This document shows, piece by piece, positions 49,854 to 58,466 of a DNA stretch of 64,000 bases; position 1 is the first letter of the stretch; every line of letters begins with the position of its first letter. A program made the translations under genes and the position numbers. Source of the DNA: Robiginitomaculum sp. (GTDB taxonomy: Bacteria; Pseudomonadota; Alphaproteobacteria; Caulobacterales; Maricaulaceae); assembly GCA_002733805.1 (NCBI GenBank), contig NVXG01000028.1, forward strand, positions 1 through 64,000. The letters run 5' to 3'. The notes beneath the pieces are model-generated. The model saw nothing but the letters and a program-made list of their open reading frames with translations. It was not told where the DNA came from and made no database searches.

Positions 49854-52800
49854 TCAGAGGTTCAGGAACTGACGATTTGTTTCCCCACGCCCAGCTTCAG
49901 GGGAAATTTGCGAAATCGCAACGTCTAACTGCGAGGGAATACCCGCAGGAAATAACTGCATTAGCTCCACATCCGTAATGTGCCGCATGGGTAGATTCAA
50001 TTGCTCAGACAAAATCACCACACCAGAGACATACAGGTCAAACTGGTATATTTCTTGGGTCTCAGCCAAGGGAACTTCCGGGTCGTACCAGTTATCACCG
50101 CCGATGCGAGTCCGCCTGATCCAAGAAATATCAATACCATTACCCATTGTTTTGGCACGCAAATGAACCGGTTTTCGTGGCAATCTACTTCTGCCAATGT
50201 AGGTCTGGCTAACAATTGCCTCTTCGTCTGGATTTTCAATGCGCCCCTCAAACCGGGTTTTCCAGTCCAGCACAGCTCCGAATTCGTGGGTATTCAAGCT
50301 GGCCACATGGCTGGACCCATCGAGTAAAACCACCGGTGCACTAACAGGTATATCGGAATCCATCACACATTCCGTACCAGATTGCCCGCGTAAGAGACGT
50401 GACAATTTCCAGCTCCCATCGCTTTGCAAACTAGCAAATTGGAATTGCATCACTTCCCAACGACCATCACTATGCTGGATAGCCAGTGAATTTTGTCCGT
50501 CTAATACTTCAGGTTCGGTAACGGAAAGCAAATTGCCTTCTGGCAGGTTCAGATGAACGACAATGCTCTCATCAAATCGATTGCCCACACCACCAACCGG
50601 AATACTGGTCAATACTTGGCCAATGAATGCCGGGCGACTGAGCAACGCCCGAACCCGGGGATCAGAGCCTACTCGTATTTCAACAGAACCAATCCATGGG
50701 TCGGCATAGGCCGCGACTCTCGGCCCAAGCCGATCATTTTCACCAACCAATAAGGGGACATCCAGAACCTGTAATACCGGGCGGGATGGAATTCCAACAT
50801 TCTGCCCCGCACCCACTTTTGCAATCGCACCACCCAAAGATGGATTGGCTACGAATTCAACAGATTGCAGCCAAACCTCGCGGCGGCCACGCTCTTCGAT
50901 ACGGGCGACTTGCCATTGTCCGGCAATAAATTCCGGATCAAAACTAACCACATCGGCAACTTCCAATGCCAAGTGCGAAGGTGGCAAAATGATCCGCAGT
51001 TCGTTGGCCTTTTGTCTGGATCGAGCCAAAACACCACTGCTGATTTTCTTCATTGCAATGTGATCTGCAACTAAAGGTACCGAAAACGAGATCAGCCGGT
51101 TCGGACCAAAATTCTCAACACGAACATTGGTTTCTGCCGGCTGATAATCTTTTGCATCATCTGCAAATTGAATTCGTACGCCGGTTGGCAATTTCTCCAC
51201 ATCTTCGACACGAGTTTGGACCCCCGTTTGGTCTTTTGATTCGACCAAAGCCGACTCCGGTAAAACAAGCGCCGACTGGCCCTGCTCCACATTGCTAAAG
51301 TGCAGGGTGCCAAATCGTTCCGCAACTTCAAACCCGTAACACTCTGCCAAAGGAGACAGCGCTTCTCTTACATTGGTTCCACCACGTACAGTGTAACCTG
51401 TAACGATACCGGTTACCGATGTGGTGGAAAAATCTAGAATCTGTGCTGCTTTGCACAGATCAGAAATGATCGCCGCCAAAGAAGAAAACCCGACCCGTCC
51501 ATTCAACCAATGACCCAATTGCCAGTTTGCACCATCAGACCAGACAAGATCACGAGCTGGAAAATCAGGAAAGGGCCGCGCATCCCAGGTCCATATCTGG
51601 ATGTTGGCTGGATCGATCATCGGGCCGCTATAAAGGTTTGAAATGGGGTTTGCTGGCATTCCGATCTGCCAATAATCCAGAATGGCCTCGCAATACCGCC
51701 GTTGAATCAGATCGTCGCGATTGCCATTTGAAAAATAGGGCAACCGGCTTTCCGAACTTTTGGGATCGAAGAAAACATTTGGTTGATTTGCACCTTTATC
51801 GACCGCTGGACAGCCGGTTTCGGTAAACCAGATTGGTTTGGATTGCGGAACCCACGATGTTGCGCTGCCAGTTTCAACACCAGCCGGACGATCAAAATGG
51901 CTATTTGACCACCAATTGCTGATATCCTTGTATCGAAACACCCAAGGCTTGCCATAGGCACCATCAGTGATTGATGTGCGAATTTGCGCGGTGCGATCTG
52001 CCGAGCTTTGATAAAACCAGTCATAGCCCTCTCCGGCTTCAACATTGGCCCGCAAATAATCAAGATCATGAATTGCCGAATATTGATTTGCGTCCGCATG
52101 TCCATTGCCCTCACGCCAGTCAGACAAGGGCACATACCAATCAATCCCGATAAAATCGATAACCGGGTCAGCCCAAAGTGGGTCCAGATGAAAATAAACA
52201 TCATCACTGCCATCTTGTGGGTGATGCCCAAAATATTCAGACCAGTCCGCAGCGTATGAGACTTTGGTTTGCGGCAAGATGCTGGACACATCTTGCGCCA
52301 AACGGGTCAGCTCTGACACCACTGGGTAGGTGTCCTGCGATGATCGTAATTGGGTCATCCCTTTTAATTCTGAACTGATCAAAAACGCATCGACACCGCC
52401 TGCCAAATTGCACAGATGTGCATAGTGCAGGATCATCCGGCGCAATGACCATTCTTCATCACCCAGAAAATTAATTGTCCCATCACCGACCTCAAAGTCT
52501 TGGGCGGCGGCTGTCCCAAAGAAGGGTGTGATCTGACTTTGAATGCTTGCTGACTTATCAGGACTGCCCGACTGACCGGGAGCAGGATGACAGGTGATAC
52601 GCCCGCGCCAAGGGTAAACCGATTGCTGCGCCGCGCCATAAGGGTCTGATAATGTATTGCCAATCGGAATATCCATCAGGAAAAATGGATAAAAAACCAC
52701 CCGAAACCCACGAGATTTTAGTTCGGCAATCGCTTGTAGAATTGAAGTATCTGATGGTGTTCCCCCGAATGCCGGTCGCTCATCAATGGTCGAAACCAAA

Positions 52801-53705
52801 TGGGCATCGGCCCGGAAAACGCCGCCCACTACCCAATCATGCCCAATGGTGACCTTGTTTTGAAGCTCAACACCGGGGCGCAATTGGCAAAACTCACAGC
52901 GCAGATCATCGCCAAACCAACTCACCACCAAGGATACGGTATCACAGGCAGGCAGCGTCCGTTGCAAATCATCCAATGCGGCAAGAATATCAGTGCCGCC
53001 AAAACTGTTATTGATGTTTTCGGGCTTGGTAATTCCCGGACCAATATCGGCCAATACGGCCTTTGTAGCGTAGGCAAATTCGCCCGAACTCGGTAGCAAA
53101 GTTACACCCCTCAGACGTTTTCTGAGGCTTGTATTTGCTGTATCTTCTAACGGGCTACGAAAGATTTCAAACGATAATTGTGGAATACGATTGCCAAATT
53201 GCGAGAGTGGAAAATCTTCGAAAACCGCATAAGCCAACCCCTTGAATGCCGGGGTTCGGTCAGCGCCCTCGACCACCTGTATCAGACTGTCTGCCAACTG
53301 GTCTTCTTCGCCGGTATGAAAGCGAAATTGGATCAAATTACTATCTAATAATTTGCCGTCAGCCCACACCCGGCCAATCCCATCAATCACCCCTTCGCTT
53401 AAACCAACAGCGAAATTAAGCGTGTAGGTTCGTTCCGAAGTGCGCGGACCACCTTTGCCACCACCTTGGACCTGGGTGCGGGTTTCAACCGGCCGATCAG
53501 CCCAGATAATTTGGCCACCAGTGCGGACCCGACCATAGATGATGGGCATGGCCGCACCTTCGGTCGACTGCAAAATATGCAGTTTCTCCAGTTCGGCACC
53601 AACCAGGCGCTCACCAGAGAACAGCGAGGTAATTGCCCCACCCACCAAAACATTTGCAATGCCGGTTACTGCGCGCTGTGCAAAACCAAGTGCCAATTGT
53701 GCCAT
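49854..53705 (-). CDS. GTA gp15-like megatron tail-tip/host-recognition protein
   Basis: A 1283-residue baseplate protein, the last and largest gene of the GTA cluster. The N-terminus has a short hydrophobic tail-like stretch then a phage-tail domain (FGNRIPQLSFEIFRSPLED). Residues about 400-700 form the GTA TIM-barrel glycosidase-like domain: AAQDFEVGDGTINFLGDEEW, VSYAADWSEYFGH, PVIDFIGIDWYVPLSDWR and IWFTETGCPAVDKGANQPNV, with candidate Glu in TETG. The C-terminal half has fibronectin-like and receptor-binding regions. It contacts the hub and may degrade or bind capsule. The start lies 6 bases after gp14. Its length is close to R. capsulatus gp15. Confidence 0.93.
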   Translation of the reverse strand: MAQLALGFAQRAVTGIANVLVGGAITSLFSGERLVGAELEKLHILQSTEGAAMPIIYGRVRTGGQIIWADRPVETRTQVQGGGKGGPRTSERTYTLNFAVGLSEGVIDGIGRVWADGKLLDSNLIQFRFHTGEEDQLADSLIQVVEGADRTPAFKGLAYAVFEDFPLSQFGNRIPQLSFEIFRSPLEDTANTSLRKRLRGVTLLPSSGEFAYATKAVLADIGPGITKPENINNSFGGTDILAALDDLQRTLPACDTVSLVVSWFGDDLRCEFCQLRPGVELQNKVTIGHDWVVGGVFRADAHLVSTIDERPAFGGTPSDTSILQAIAELKSRGFRVVFYPFFLMDIPIGNTLSDPYGAAQQSVYPWRGRITCHPAPGQSGSPDKSASIQSQITPFFGTAAAQDFEVGDGTINFLGDEEWSLRRMILHYAHLCNLAGGVDAFLISSELKGMTQLRSSQDTYPVVSELTRLAQDVSSILPQTKVSYAADWSEYFGHHPQDGSDDVYFHLDPLWADPVIDFIGIDWYVPLSDWREGNGHADANQYSAIHDLDYLRANVEAGEGYDWFYQSSADRTAQIRTSITDGAYGKPWVFRYKDISNWWSNSHFDRPAGVETGSATSWVPQSKPIWFTETGCPAVDKGANQPNVFFDPKSSESRLPYFSNGNRDDLIQRRYCEAILDYWQIGMPANPISNLYSGPMIDPANIQIWTWDARPFPDFPARDLVWSDGANWQLGHWLNGRVGFSSLAAIISDLCKAAQILDFSTTSVTGIVTGYTVRGGTNVREALSPLAECYGFEVAERFGTLHFSNVEQGQSALVLPESALVESKDQTGVQTRVEDVEKLPTGVRIQFADDAKDYQPAETNVRVENFGPNRLISFSVPLVADHIAMKKISSGVLARSRQKANELRIILPPSHLALEVADVVSFDPEFIAGQWQVARIEERGRREVWLQSVEFVANPSLGGAIAKVGAGQNVGIPSRPVLQVLDVPLLVGENDRLGPRVAAYADPWIGSVEIRVGSDPRVRALLSRPAFIGQVLTSIPVGGVGNRFDESIVVHLNLPEGNLLSVTEPEVLDGQNSLAIQHSDGRWEVMQFQFASLQSDGSWKLSRLLRGQSGTECVMDSDIPVSAPVVLLDGSSHVASLNTHEFGAVLDWKTRFEGRIENPDEEAIVSQTYIGRSRLPRKPVHLRAKTMGNGIDISWIRRTRIGGDNWYDPEVPLAETQEIYQFDLYVSGVVILSEQLNLPMRHITDVELMQLFPAGIPSQLDVAISQISPEAGRGETNRQFLNL

Positions 53706-53711
53706 ATTATC

Positions 53712-54146
53712 TCACTCTATTTCTGGAAAATTATATGCGCCGGCCAATCGGGATTTCCACCACCGGCCATAGGCCGAACAAGCAACGGAACGATTCCAAT
53801 ACGCATGCACGAATTCATGCTGATTGATCAGAATGCCGCAATGCTTCACAGGGCTGGCCGCATCCATTCGAAACAGCAAAACTGATGCTATTTGCGGCTT
53901 GCTGACAGGATACAAAAATTGTTCAGCTGCATTTTTTAACAATTCAGATTGGCTGCGTTCTGCCCAATCCGGTGAGTACACCGGCAATAGCGCGGGTTCG
54001 TTCTTATACAAGGATCGCCAAACCCCCCGGACCAAACCCAGACAATCGCACCCCGCGCCCTTGACGCTGGCTTGATGGCGATAGGGTGTACCCACCCAGG
54101 ATTTTACTTCTTCAACGATCTGGCTCGAAAGATCGGTAGCTGGCAT
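53712..54146 (-). CDS. GTA gp14-like NlpC/P60 cell-wall peptidase
   Basis: 144 residues, a tail-associated peptidase. The catalytic Cys is in GAGCDCLGLVRGVWRSLY (NlpC/P60), the His in PVKHCGILINQHEFVHAY, with a third residue further on. The N-terminal WVGTPYRHQASV is typical of tail-tip peptidases. It opens peptidoglycan for DNA entry. It starts in a TGATG overlap with gp13 and precedes gp15 by 6 bases. Confidence 0.93.
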   Translation of the reverse strand: MPATDLSSQIVEEVKSWVGTPYRHQASVKGAGCDCLGLVRGVWRSLYKNEPALLPVYSPDWAERSQSELLKNAAEQFLYPVSKPQIASVLLFRMDAASPVKHCGILINQHEFVHAYWNRSVACSAYGRWWKSRLAGAYNFPEIE

Positions 54147-55009
54147 CAGGTATCCAATAGCGGGATGGACAGAAGTGCGTCATTGCCCGGCATGAAGGGG
54201 CATCCTCGAAAATTCTCGATGTTTGCAAAGCGATCCACACAATGAGCCAGCGTCTTATCGCACCCGACAATCAAGGTAATTTGATCTCCTTGCTCCAAGG
54301 GGATCCGTGGCGATAAAAGTAATTCAAAAACTTCACCCTGCCCGGATGAATACTGTTTAAATATTCGCGCATGGTTAGTTACTTTTGCCGGGTCCAGCCA
54401 CTCAACTGCACCGAAGACAAACCAATCTGCTGGTGAGAAGTTCAATCCTTGAACCGTAAACGAACTTGGCCCTATTACGGTTCCAATCGTCGCAATAGTA
54501 CGCCATGGCGGGCCACTAATATCCTTGCCACAGCGGATATCGCCCAACTCTGCATCACAGTTTTTGGAAAAGCTGCGACCAATATTCCGCTCCAGTTTTC
54601 GAGAATTGGAAACCAACTCAGCTCGAAATGCATTGTTCTCGATCTGAATTTCACCGATTTCTCCAGCCCATATCCCGACACGATCATCCGTATTTTGCCA
54701 ATCAACCCGCCATATCTCGACTTGAGCACCGTCAAAGAGACCGGATTTCAAATCCTCTGCGGTCAATGTTTCATGCAAGATCGATCCCGCAGTCCCGGCG
54801 GAATCCGTTTCAAAACCCAGCGCCGTTTCGATCACACCCGGCGCGATACCGGACGCGACCTGCCAGGCCAGTCCATCAAACGCCAAGTCCTGATCATGAT
54901 CGGTAAAACCCGATACAATCCCATCGGTTCGTATCAGTTTCCAACACCAGCACAAATGAGTGACGCCAGATTGTAAATTGGCAACCATGCTTTGCGAGAG
55001 GCTACGCAT
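54146..55009 (-). CDS. GTA gp13-like baseplate hub protein (DUF2163)
   Basis: 287 residues from the ATG at 55009 (1 base after the gp12 stop). The N-terminal domain has LCWCWKLIRTDGIVSGFTDHD. The C-terminal part resembles phage lambda gpL, with Cys residues in SKNCDAELGDIRCGKD and CDKTLAHCVDRFANIENFRG plus FMPG. Such cysteines hold a [4Fe-4S] cluster in gpL-type hub proteins, which is likely here too. It closes the tail tube and links the megatron protein. Confidence 0.9.
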   Translation of the reverse strand: MRSLSQSMVANLQSGVTHLCWCWKLIRTDGIVSGFTDHDQDLAFDGLAWQVASGIAPGVIETALGFETDSAGTAGSILHETLTAEDLKSGLFDGAQVEIWRVDWQNTDDRVGIWAGEIGEIQIENNAFRAELVSNSRKLERNIGRSFSKNCDAELGDIRCGKDISGPPWRTIATIGTVIGPSSFTVQGLNFSPADWFVFGAVEWLDPAKVTNHARIFKQYSSGQGEVFELLLSPRIPLEQGDQITLIVGCDKTLAHCVDRFANIENFRGCPFMPGNDALLSIPLLDT

Positions 55010-55010
55010 A

Positions 55011-55649
55011 TCAGCGGATCTCCATGATTGGGATCGACCCAATGGAGCCGGATTGAAATGCCTCAACCGAAATCGCCAGATAATCCGTGTCAAAACGAAC
55101 TGGTACATCGAACTGGAAACCGGCCGTTACAGCCAAACCAGCACCGGGTTCGGAACCGGCCAAAAAGGTAATTTGGCCAGTTTGATTGTCGATGGAAAAG
55201 TCTGTGCCTTCTGCCTTTATGCTTCCGGCAACTGCCATCTGCAAGGAGCCTGTAACCGGTTTGGTGATGATACGAATATATTTATTCGTACCGGGTTCAT
55301 ATATTTTCGACAGCTGAAAAACAGTCTGAACCCCATCGCCAAGACCCAACAATTGATCCGTAGCAGAAGGCGGTGTTCCAACGGCCGAGGATTGGTGATC
55401 AACTGGGTCTTTCCAGCGAAAACCATGCAAACGGCCGGACCGGGCCTCAAAAAAAGAAACCACGCTCTCAATATCAACCAAGGAACGTATGCCAATTGCT
55501 GCATCATAGCGGCGACGTGCGTGTTTCCACGGCGTATTTCTTTCTTCGTAACCCGATTCAAGGGTGACAATTTCAGTTCTACGCTCCGGCCCACCAACCG
55601 AGCGAAAAGAGATGGAAATTGGGAATTGTATCTCGTGAAATGCGCTCAT
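55011..55649 (-). CDS. GTA gp12-like distal tail protein (DUF2460)
   Basis: 212 residues, DUF2460/TIGR02217 family. Recognisable parts are FHEIQFPISISFRSVGGPER, TLESGYEERNTPWKHARRRY, SFFEARSGRLHGFRWKDPVD and FDVPVRFDTDYLAISVE. The trio GYE-RN, RY-A and FRW-D is family-specific. It forms the distal end of the tail tube. It overlaps gp11 by 4 bases (ATGA). Confidence 0.93.
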   Translation of the reverse strand: MSAFHEIQFPISISFRSVGGPERRTEIVTLESGYEERNTPWKHARRRYDAAIGIRSLVDIESVVSFFEARSGRLHGFRWKDPVDHQSSAVGTPPSATDQLLGLGDGVQTVFQLSKIYEPGTNKYIRIITKPVTGSLQMAVAGSIKAEGTDFSIDNQTGQITFLAGSEPGAGLAVTAGFQFDVPVRFDTDYLAISVEAFQSGSIGSIPIMEIR

Positions 55650-56176
55650 AATCGTTGCCTTCCCTTTTCAACTGCGCGGCTCAACATGGCGCTGATTTGC
55701 CCTTGAGACCGCCGAAAATCGTCAACATTCACCCCCGGACCCAGATTGAAATTCACAGTTATCGGGCTATTGCCAAATTGCCCATCAATTGTGCCGGTGC
55801 TGGACGGCCGGAATATTTCGGGACCGCGTTCGCCGACTAGGTACGCACCACCGGAAAGTACTGGACCCCCATCAGCTCTGGCACCGGAAAACCCGCCGCC
55901 AATGGTTTGGCCCAGCACGCCCGAGAGCGCGCCACCGACCACTTGCTTGATGGCAATTCGAGCTAGATCCCGAAGAATAGACTCGGCCATTTTCTGAAAT
56001 GATAGCGCCCCGGTCTGCGCTGCGCGCTCCATTTCCTGCGCGATTCGGTTCCCGGCTTGCGAAAAAATATTCTCCAATTGGGATGCGGCCTCACTGGCCG
56101 GGCCTTGGGCAAATTCACGAAGCTGTTCCCCTGCTTCGGTAAATGGGTTCTCGGTCCCCGGTGCGTTACGGTCCAT
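55646..56176 (-). CDS. GTA gp11-like short tape measure protein
   Basis: 176 residues. A helical N-terminus (FSQAGNRIAQEMERAAQTGA) leads to FQKMAESILRDLARIAIKQV and a Gly-rich stretch GALSGVLGQTIGGGFSGARA. The end, AYLVGERGPEIFRPSSTGTI, is the lambda-type tape-measure C-terminal motif. It sets tail length and is short, as expected for GTA particles (R. capsulatus about 219). GAGGA precedes the ATG at 56176; it overlaps gp10.1 by 11 bases. Confidence 0.9.
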   Translation of the reverse strand: MDRNAPGTENPFTEAGEQLREFAQGPASEAASQLENIFSQAGNRIAQEMERAAQTGALSFQKMAESILRDLARIAIKQVVGGALSGVLGQTIGGGFSGARADGGPVLSGGAYLVGERGPEIFRPSSTGTIDGQFGNSPITVNFNLGPGVNVDDFRRSQGQISAMLSRAVEKGRQRL

Positions 56177-56372
56177 TTGTGTCGTCCTCTATAGGTTGAT
56201 CAGGAAATCTTGCAGCCAATAAGGCAAAGTCACTTTGGGTGGCATGGGCGAGCAGATTTCCCCCGGCCAATTGCCGCCATTCCCAAACGGACAGCTTCCA
56301 AAAATCATGCGGTGCGATCAAATAGAGCCGGCTGGCCTGTTGCAGCAATTGCCCCCAACCTTGCCGATCCAT
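56166..56372 (-). CDS. GTA small tail assembly chaperone (TIGR02216 type)
   Basis: 68 residues: MDRQGWGQLLQQASRLYLIA, then HDFWKLSVWEWRQLAGGNLL. The PxxFWxLSxxEWR motif is that of the small 'phage tail assembly chaperone' downstream of gp10 in GTA clusters. It starts in a TGATG overlap with gp10. Confidence 0.88.
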   Translation of the reverse strand: MDRQGWGQLLQQASRLYLIAPHDFWKLSVWEWRQLAGGNLLAHATQSDFALLAARFPDQPIEDDTNGP

Positions 56373-56671
56373 CAGGCCTCACCGGCCAATGTAAAAGCAT
56401 TGGAAATCACGCGAGCCACCTCTGCTGGATCAAGTTTTGAGGTTCGCAGTTTTTCCAAAGGGATCGCATTGCCACCACCACAAAGCAGCGCCGCCAGAAT
56501 ATGCAAAACATCATTTGCACTAAGCTTGGCCATGCGCGCCGACAGGTCAGCCAAATCATCCAACCCCAAACTGGATTCAATTTGGGCCAAGGCGCCCAAA
56601 GTCAGACAAACAAGATACATTTCACCATCAATTTGCAGGGCATGTTCACCCCGGATTGGGTTCGGCTCCAT
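56372..56671 (-). CDS. GTA gp10-like protein (GTA tail assembly family)
   Basis: About 99 residues from the ATG at 56671, in a one-base TGATG overlap with gp9. NPIRGEHALQIDGEMYLVCL and TLGALAQIESSLGLDDLADL are typical of the 'gene transfer agent family protein' gp10 (GTA-TAC) with its conserved LTLGALAEIE core. It probably acts as a tail chaperone, together with the small partner gene downstream. Confidence 0.9.
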   Translation of the reverse strand: MEPNPIRGEHALQIDGEMYLVCLTLGALAQIESSLGLDDLADLSARMAKLSANDVLHILAALLCGGGNAIPLEKLRTSKLDPAEVARVISNAFTLAGEA

Positions 56672-57087
56672 CAAATTGCTGCAAACACAATTGCACCTGC
56701 TGATGACAGGGTCAGGCTGTACACGGCCTCGCGGTCAAAATCGCCCGCATACTCCAGAGCTGCGATTTGAAACGGCCCGGTTAAGCTGCCAAAATCTGGA
56801 ATAATGATTTGCCAATTTCGAATGTCCTGAGCAAAAAATGCGGCCCGGACCAATTCATCCGCTGCTGCATCTTTGAACACACCAGAACCGGAAACTGATG
56901 CGGTTTTCACACCGGCACCGGGTAGTAATTCACGCCAAGCGTTCGGACTATCTGTATGGGTTACATCAACCGCTTGTGCGTTCAATGAAATGGATCTGGC
57001 CCGCAGGCCAGCCATGGTGACGTAAGTTGCAGAACCTGACGGTTCCTCGATTTTCAACAAGATATCCTTGCCGTGTTGCGCGGTCAT
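56671..57087 (-). CDS. GTA gp9-like major tail tube protein
   Basis: 138 residues, TIGR02126/Phage_tail_2 style. GKDILLKIEEPSGSATYVTM, LRARSISLNAQAVDVTHTDS and WRELLPGAGVKTASVSGSGV are diagnostic for the GTA/HK97-like tail tube. LSSAGAIVFAA is the C-terminal strand. It polymerises into the tail tube. There is a 18-base gap after gp8. Confidence 0.93.
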   Translation of the reverse strand: MTAQHGKDILLKIEEPSGSATYVTMAGLRARSISLNAQAVDVTHTDSPNAWRELLPGAGVKTASVSGSGVFKDAAADELVRAAFFAQDIRNWQIIIPDFGSLTGPFQIAALEYAGDFDREAVYSLTLSSAGAIVFAAI

Positions 57088-57105
57088 ATTATGCTCCAGT
57101 TTGAA

Positions 57106-57522
57106 TTAGGATATGGGTTGGGTCAGGGCGCGCAGGCGCAAAATGGATTGAAATACGCGCCCATCCTTGGCGCGTAAGGTATCGGCAAACACCACACGCA
57201 AATCGATTAAAACATGATCATCCATGCTGGCCGGTATCGATTGCACCGCTTCACGCAGCGCCTGCAATACCTGAAGCCCCTCAGTTTTGCCGCTATACCT
57301 CGACCAGACATGCAAACTTAATTCTTGCTCGATCAAGGCGGCTTGGTCCCCATCCAAAGGGCGGAACTGGTGGCGGCCAAAACTGACGAATGGATACATC
57401 GGTGAAGATGGTGGATCGTCATATAGCCGAACGGGAGAACCCAAGGCGTTTTGTACATTTGTGTCTTGCTGCAAATGGCTAAAAACAGCCTCTTGCAAGG
57501 AAAGCTCAGGACCTTTGCTCAT
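57106..57522 (-). CDS. GTA gp8-like tail terminator (DUF3168)
   Basis: 138 residues, DUF3168 family. LQEAVFSHLQQDTNVQNALG, RLYDDPPSSPMYPFVSFGRH and HVWSRYSGKTEGLQVLQALR are the family's marks. It caps the tail tube at the neck side. It overlaps gp7 by 4 bases (ATGA). Confidence 0.93.
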   Translation of the reverse strand: MSKGPELSLQEAVFSHLQQDTNVQNALGSPVRLYDDPPSSPMYPFVSFGRHQFRPLDGDQAALIEQELSLHVWSRYSGKTEGLQVLQALREAVQSIPASMDDHVLIDLRVVFADTLRAKDGRVFQSILRLRALTQPIS

Positions 57523-57836
57523 TGCAAAATCTCCTCACATTCCAATTCAGTATGTCCAGGCCCATTGGCACGCAGGGCTAAAACCCGCAATGTTTTACCG
57601 ACCCAAATCACCTGAATAGGCAAAGCGATATCACTGCGTTCGCGGATGAATATTTTTAAAAAACGCCTTGTGGTTGTGCCACCAATTCTGTTGCCTTCAG
57701 TGGCCGAGGCTGGCCGCACTTCGGCCCACAGGCTAGCCAAGTTTTGCCAGACTATTCCCTGCCCGCCAGCTGCATCAGCAGTGGTAATCGGGGTTTGCAC
57801 CACAATCCGCTCTGACATTTCGCGCAGCCGGATCAT
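57519..57836 (-). CDS. GTA gp7-like head-tail stopper
   Basis: 105 residues, head-tail adaptor/stopper (TIGR01563). MIRLREMSERIVVQTPITTA, DAAGGQGIVWQNLASLWAEV and FLKIFIRERSDIALPIQVIW are typical; the family uses the 'W..v.paswAeV' segment. It keeps DNA in the capsid until the tail attaches. It overlaps gp6 and gp8 by 4 bases each. Confidence 0.92.
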   Translation of the reverse strand: MIRLREMSERIVVQTPITTADAAGGQGIVWQNLASLWAEVRPASATEGNRIGGTTTRRFLKIFIRERSDIALPIQVIWVGKTLRVLALRANGPGHTELECEEILQ

Positions 57837-58369
57837 AATCGCACCGCCACATAATTTGATAGCAAGGATTGAGCTTCTCTGGGGAGCGCACCGGCATCAC
57901 CGTCGCGATGTTCAAACAGCCAAGCAACAAGTAGCAATATAGCTGTTTTCAAAGGAGCGGAAATATCGGTGGCAAGGTCACCGTACCCGGCAATATAGAC
58001 AATTCGATAGGAACCGGAGAAATGACCATTGATCGGGCGGATACGGGCCCCATCCAGGTCCACAATATAAGCACCCGTGTCGAGGGTTTGTTCAGTTCCA
58101 TCCTGGTTTAATTTGGCAACACTTTGGATGGATTGCAGCGGTTTCTCGCCCAGATCAATCAACCCGGTACGGACGTTTGCCAATGCAATTTGCTCAATTG
58201 TTTGCGTTATAAATGCATGACGAGTTAGTTTTTCTGCATGCAACCGAGCTGTTTCGATCAATTGTAAAATCAGAGCATCTTCAAATGCATGGTCGAGCCG
58301 CAACCAAGCTTTTACCTCGGTCAGGCTAATGGGTTCCACCACTGGTGGCACAAGTATTTTCAAAGTCAT
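57833..58369 (-). CDS. GTA gp6-like head-tail adaptor
   Basis: 178 residues of the phiE125 gp8/HK97 gp6-like connector family. PPVVEPISLTEVKAWLRLDH and EDALILQLIETARLHAEKLT open it; the 'EPisL.EvK.hLR.d...dD.lI..li..A' pattern is clear. RIVYIAGYGD and AILLLVAWLFEHRDG are near the end. It binds the portal ring. It overlaps gp7 by 4 bases and follows the capsid gene by 97 bases containing a hairpin terminator. Confidence 0.93.
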   Translation of the reverse strand: MTLKILVPPVVEPISLTEVKAWLRLDHAFEDALILQLIETARLHAEKLTRHAFITQTIEQIALANVRTGLIDLGEKPLQSIQSVAKLNQDGTEQTLDTGAYIVDLDGARIRPINGHFSGSYRIVYIAGYGDLATDISAPLKTAILLLVAWLFEHRDGDAGALPREAQSLLSNYVAVRL

Positions 58370-58409
58370 GGGTTAGAACTCCACACAGTATTTTCAAACT
58401 GAAAAAGCA

Positions 58410-58439
58410 ATCGGGCGCATGAATTTTCACACGCCCGAT
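58410..58439 (-). terminator. Hairpin terminator between capsid and head-tail genes
   Basis: On the minus strand the 30-base hairpin has arms starting ATCGGGCG and ending CGCCCGAT. With two G-T wobbles the stem extends to about 13-14 pairs with a tiny AA loop, followed by TTGCTTTTT. It starts 28 bases after the capsid stop. It should lower transcription into gp6-gp15 relative to the capsid gene. Confidence 0.85.
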
Positions 58440-58466
58440 CACCTCTTCACCAACAGCTCAGGGGGG

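Noticed and set aside
54960-55706. A 248-residue plus-strand frame opposite gp12
   Set aside because: It is antisense to a DUF2460 gene that fits the GTA order; no motifs were seen.
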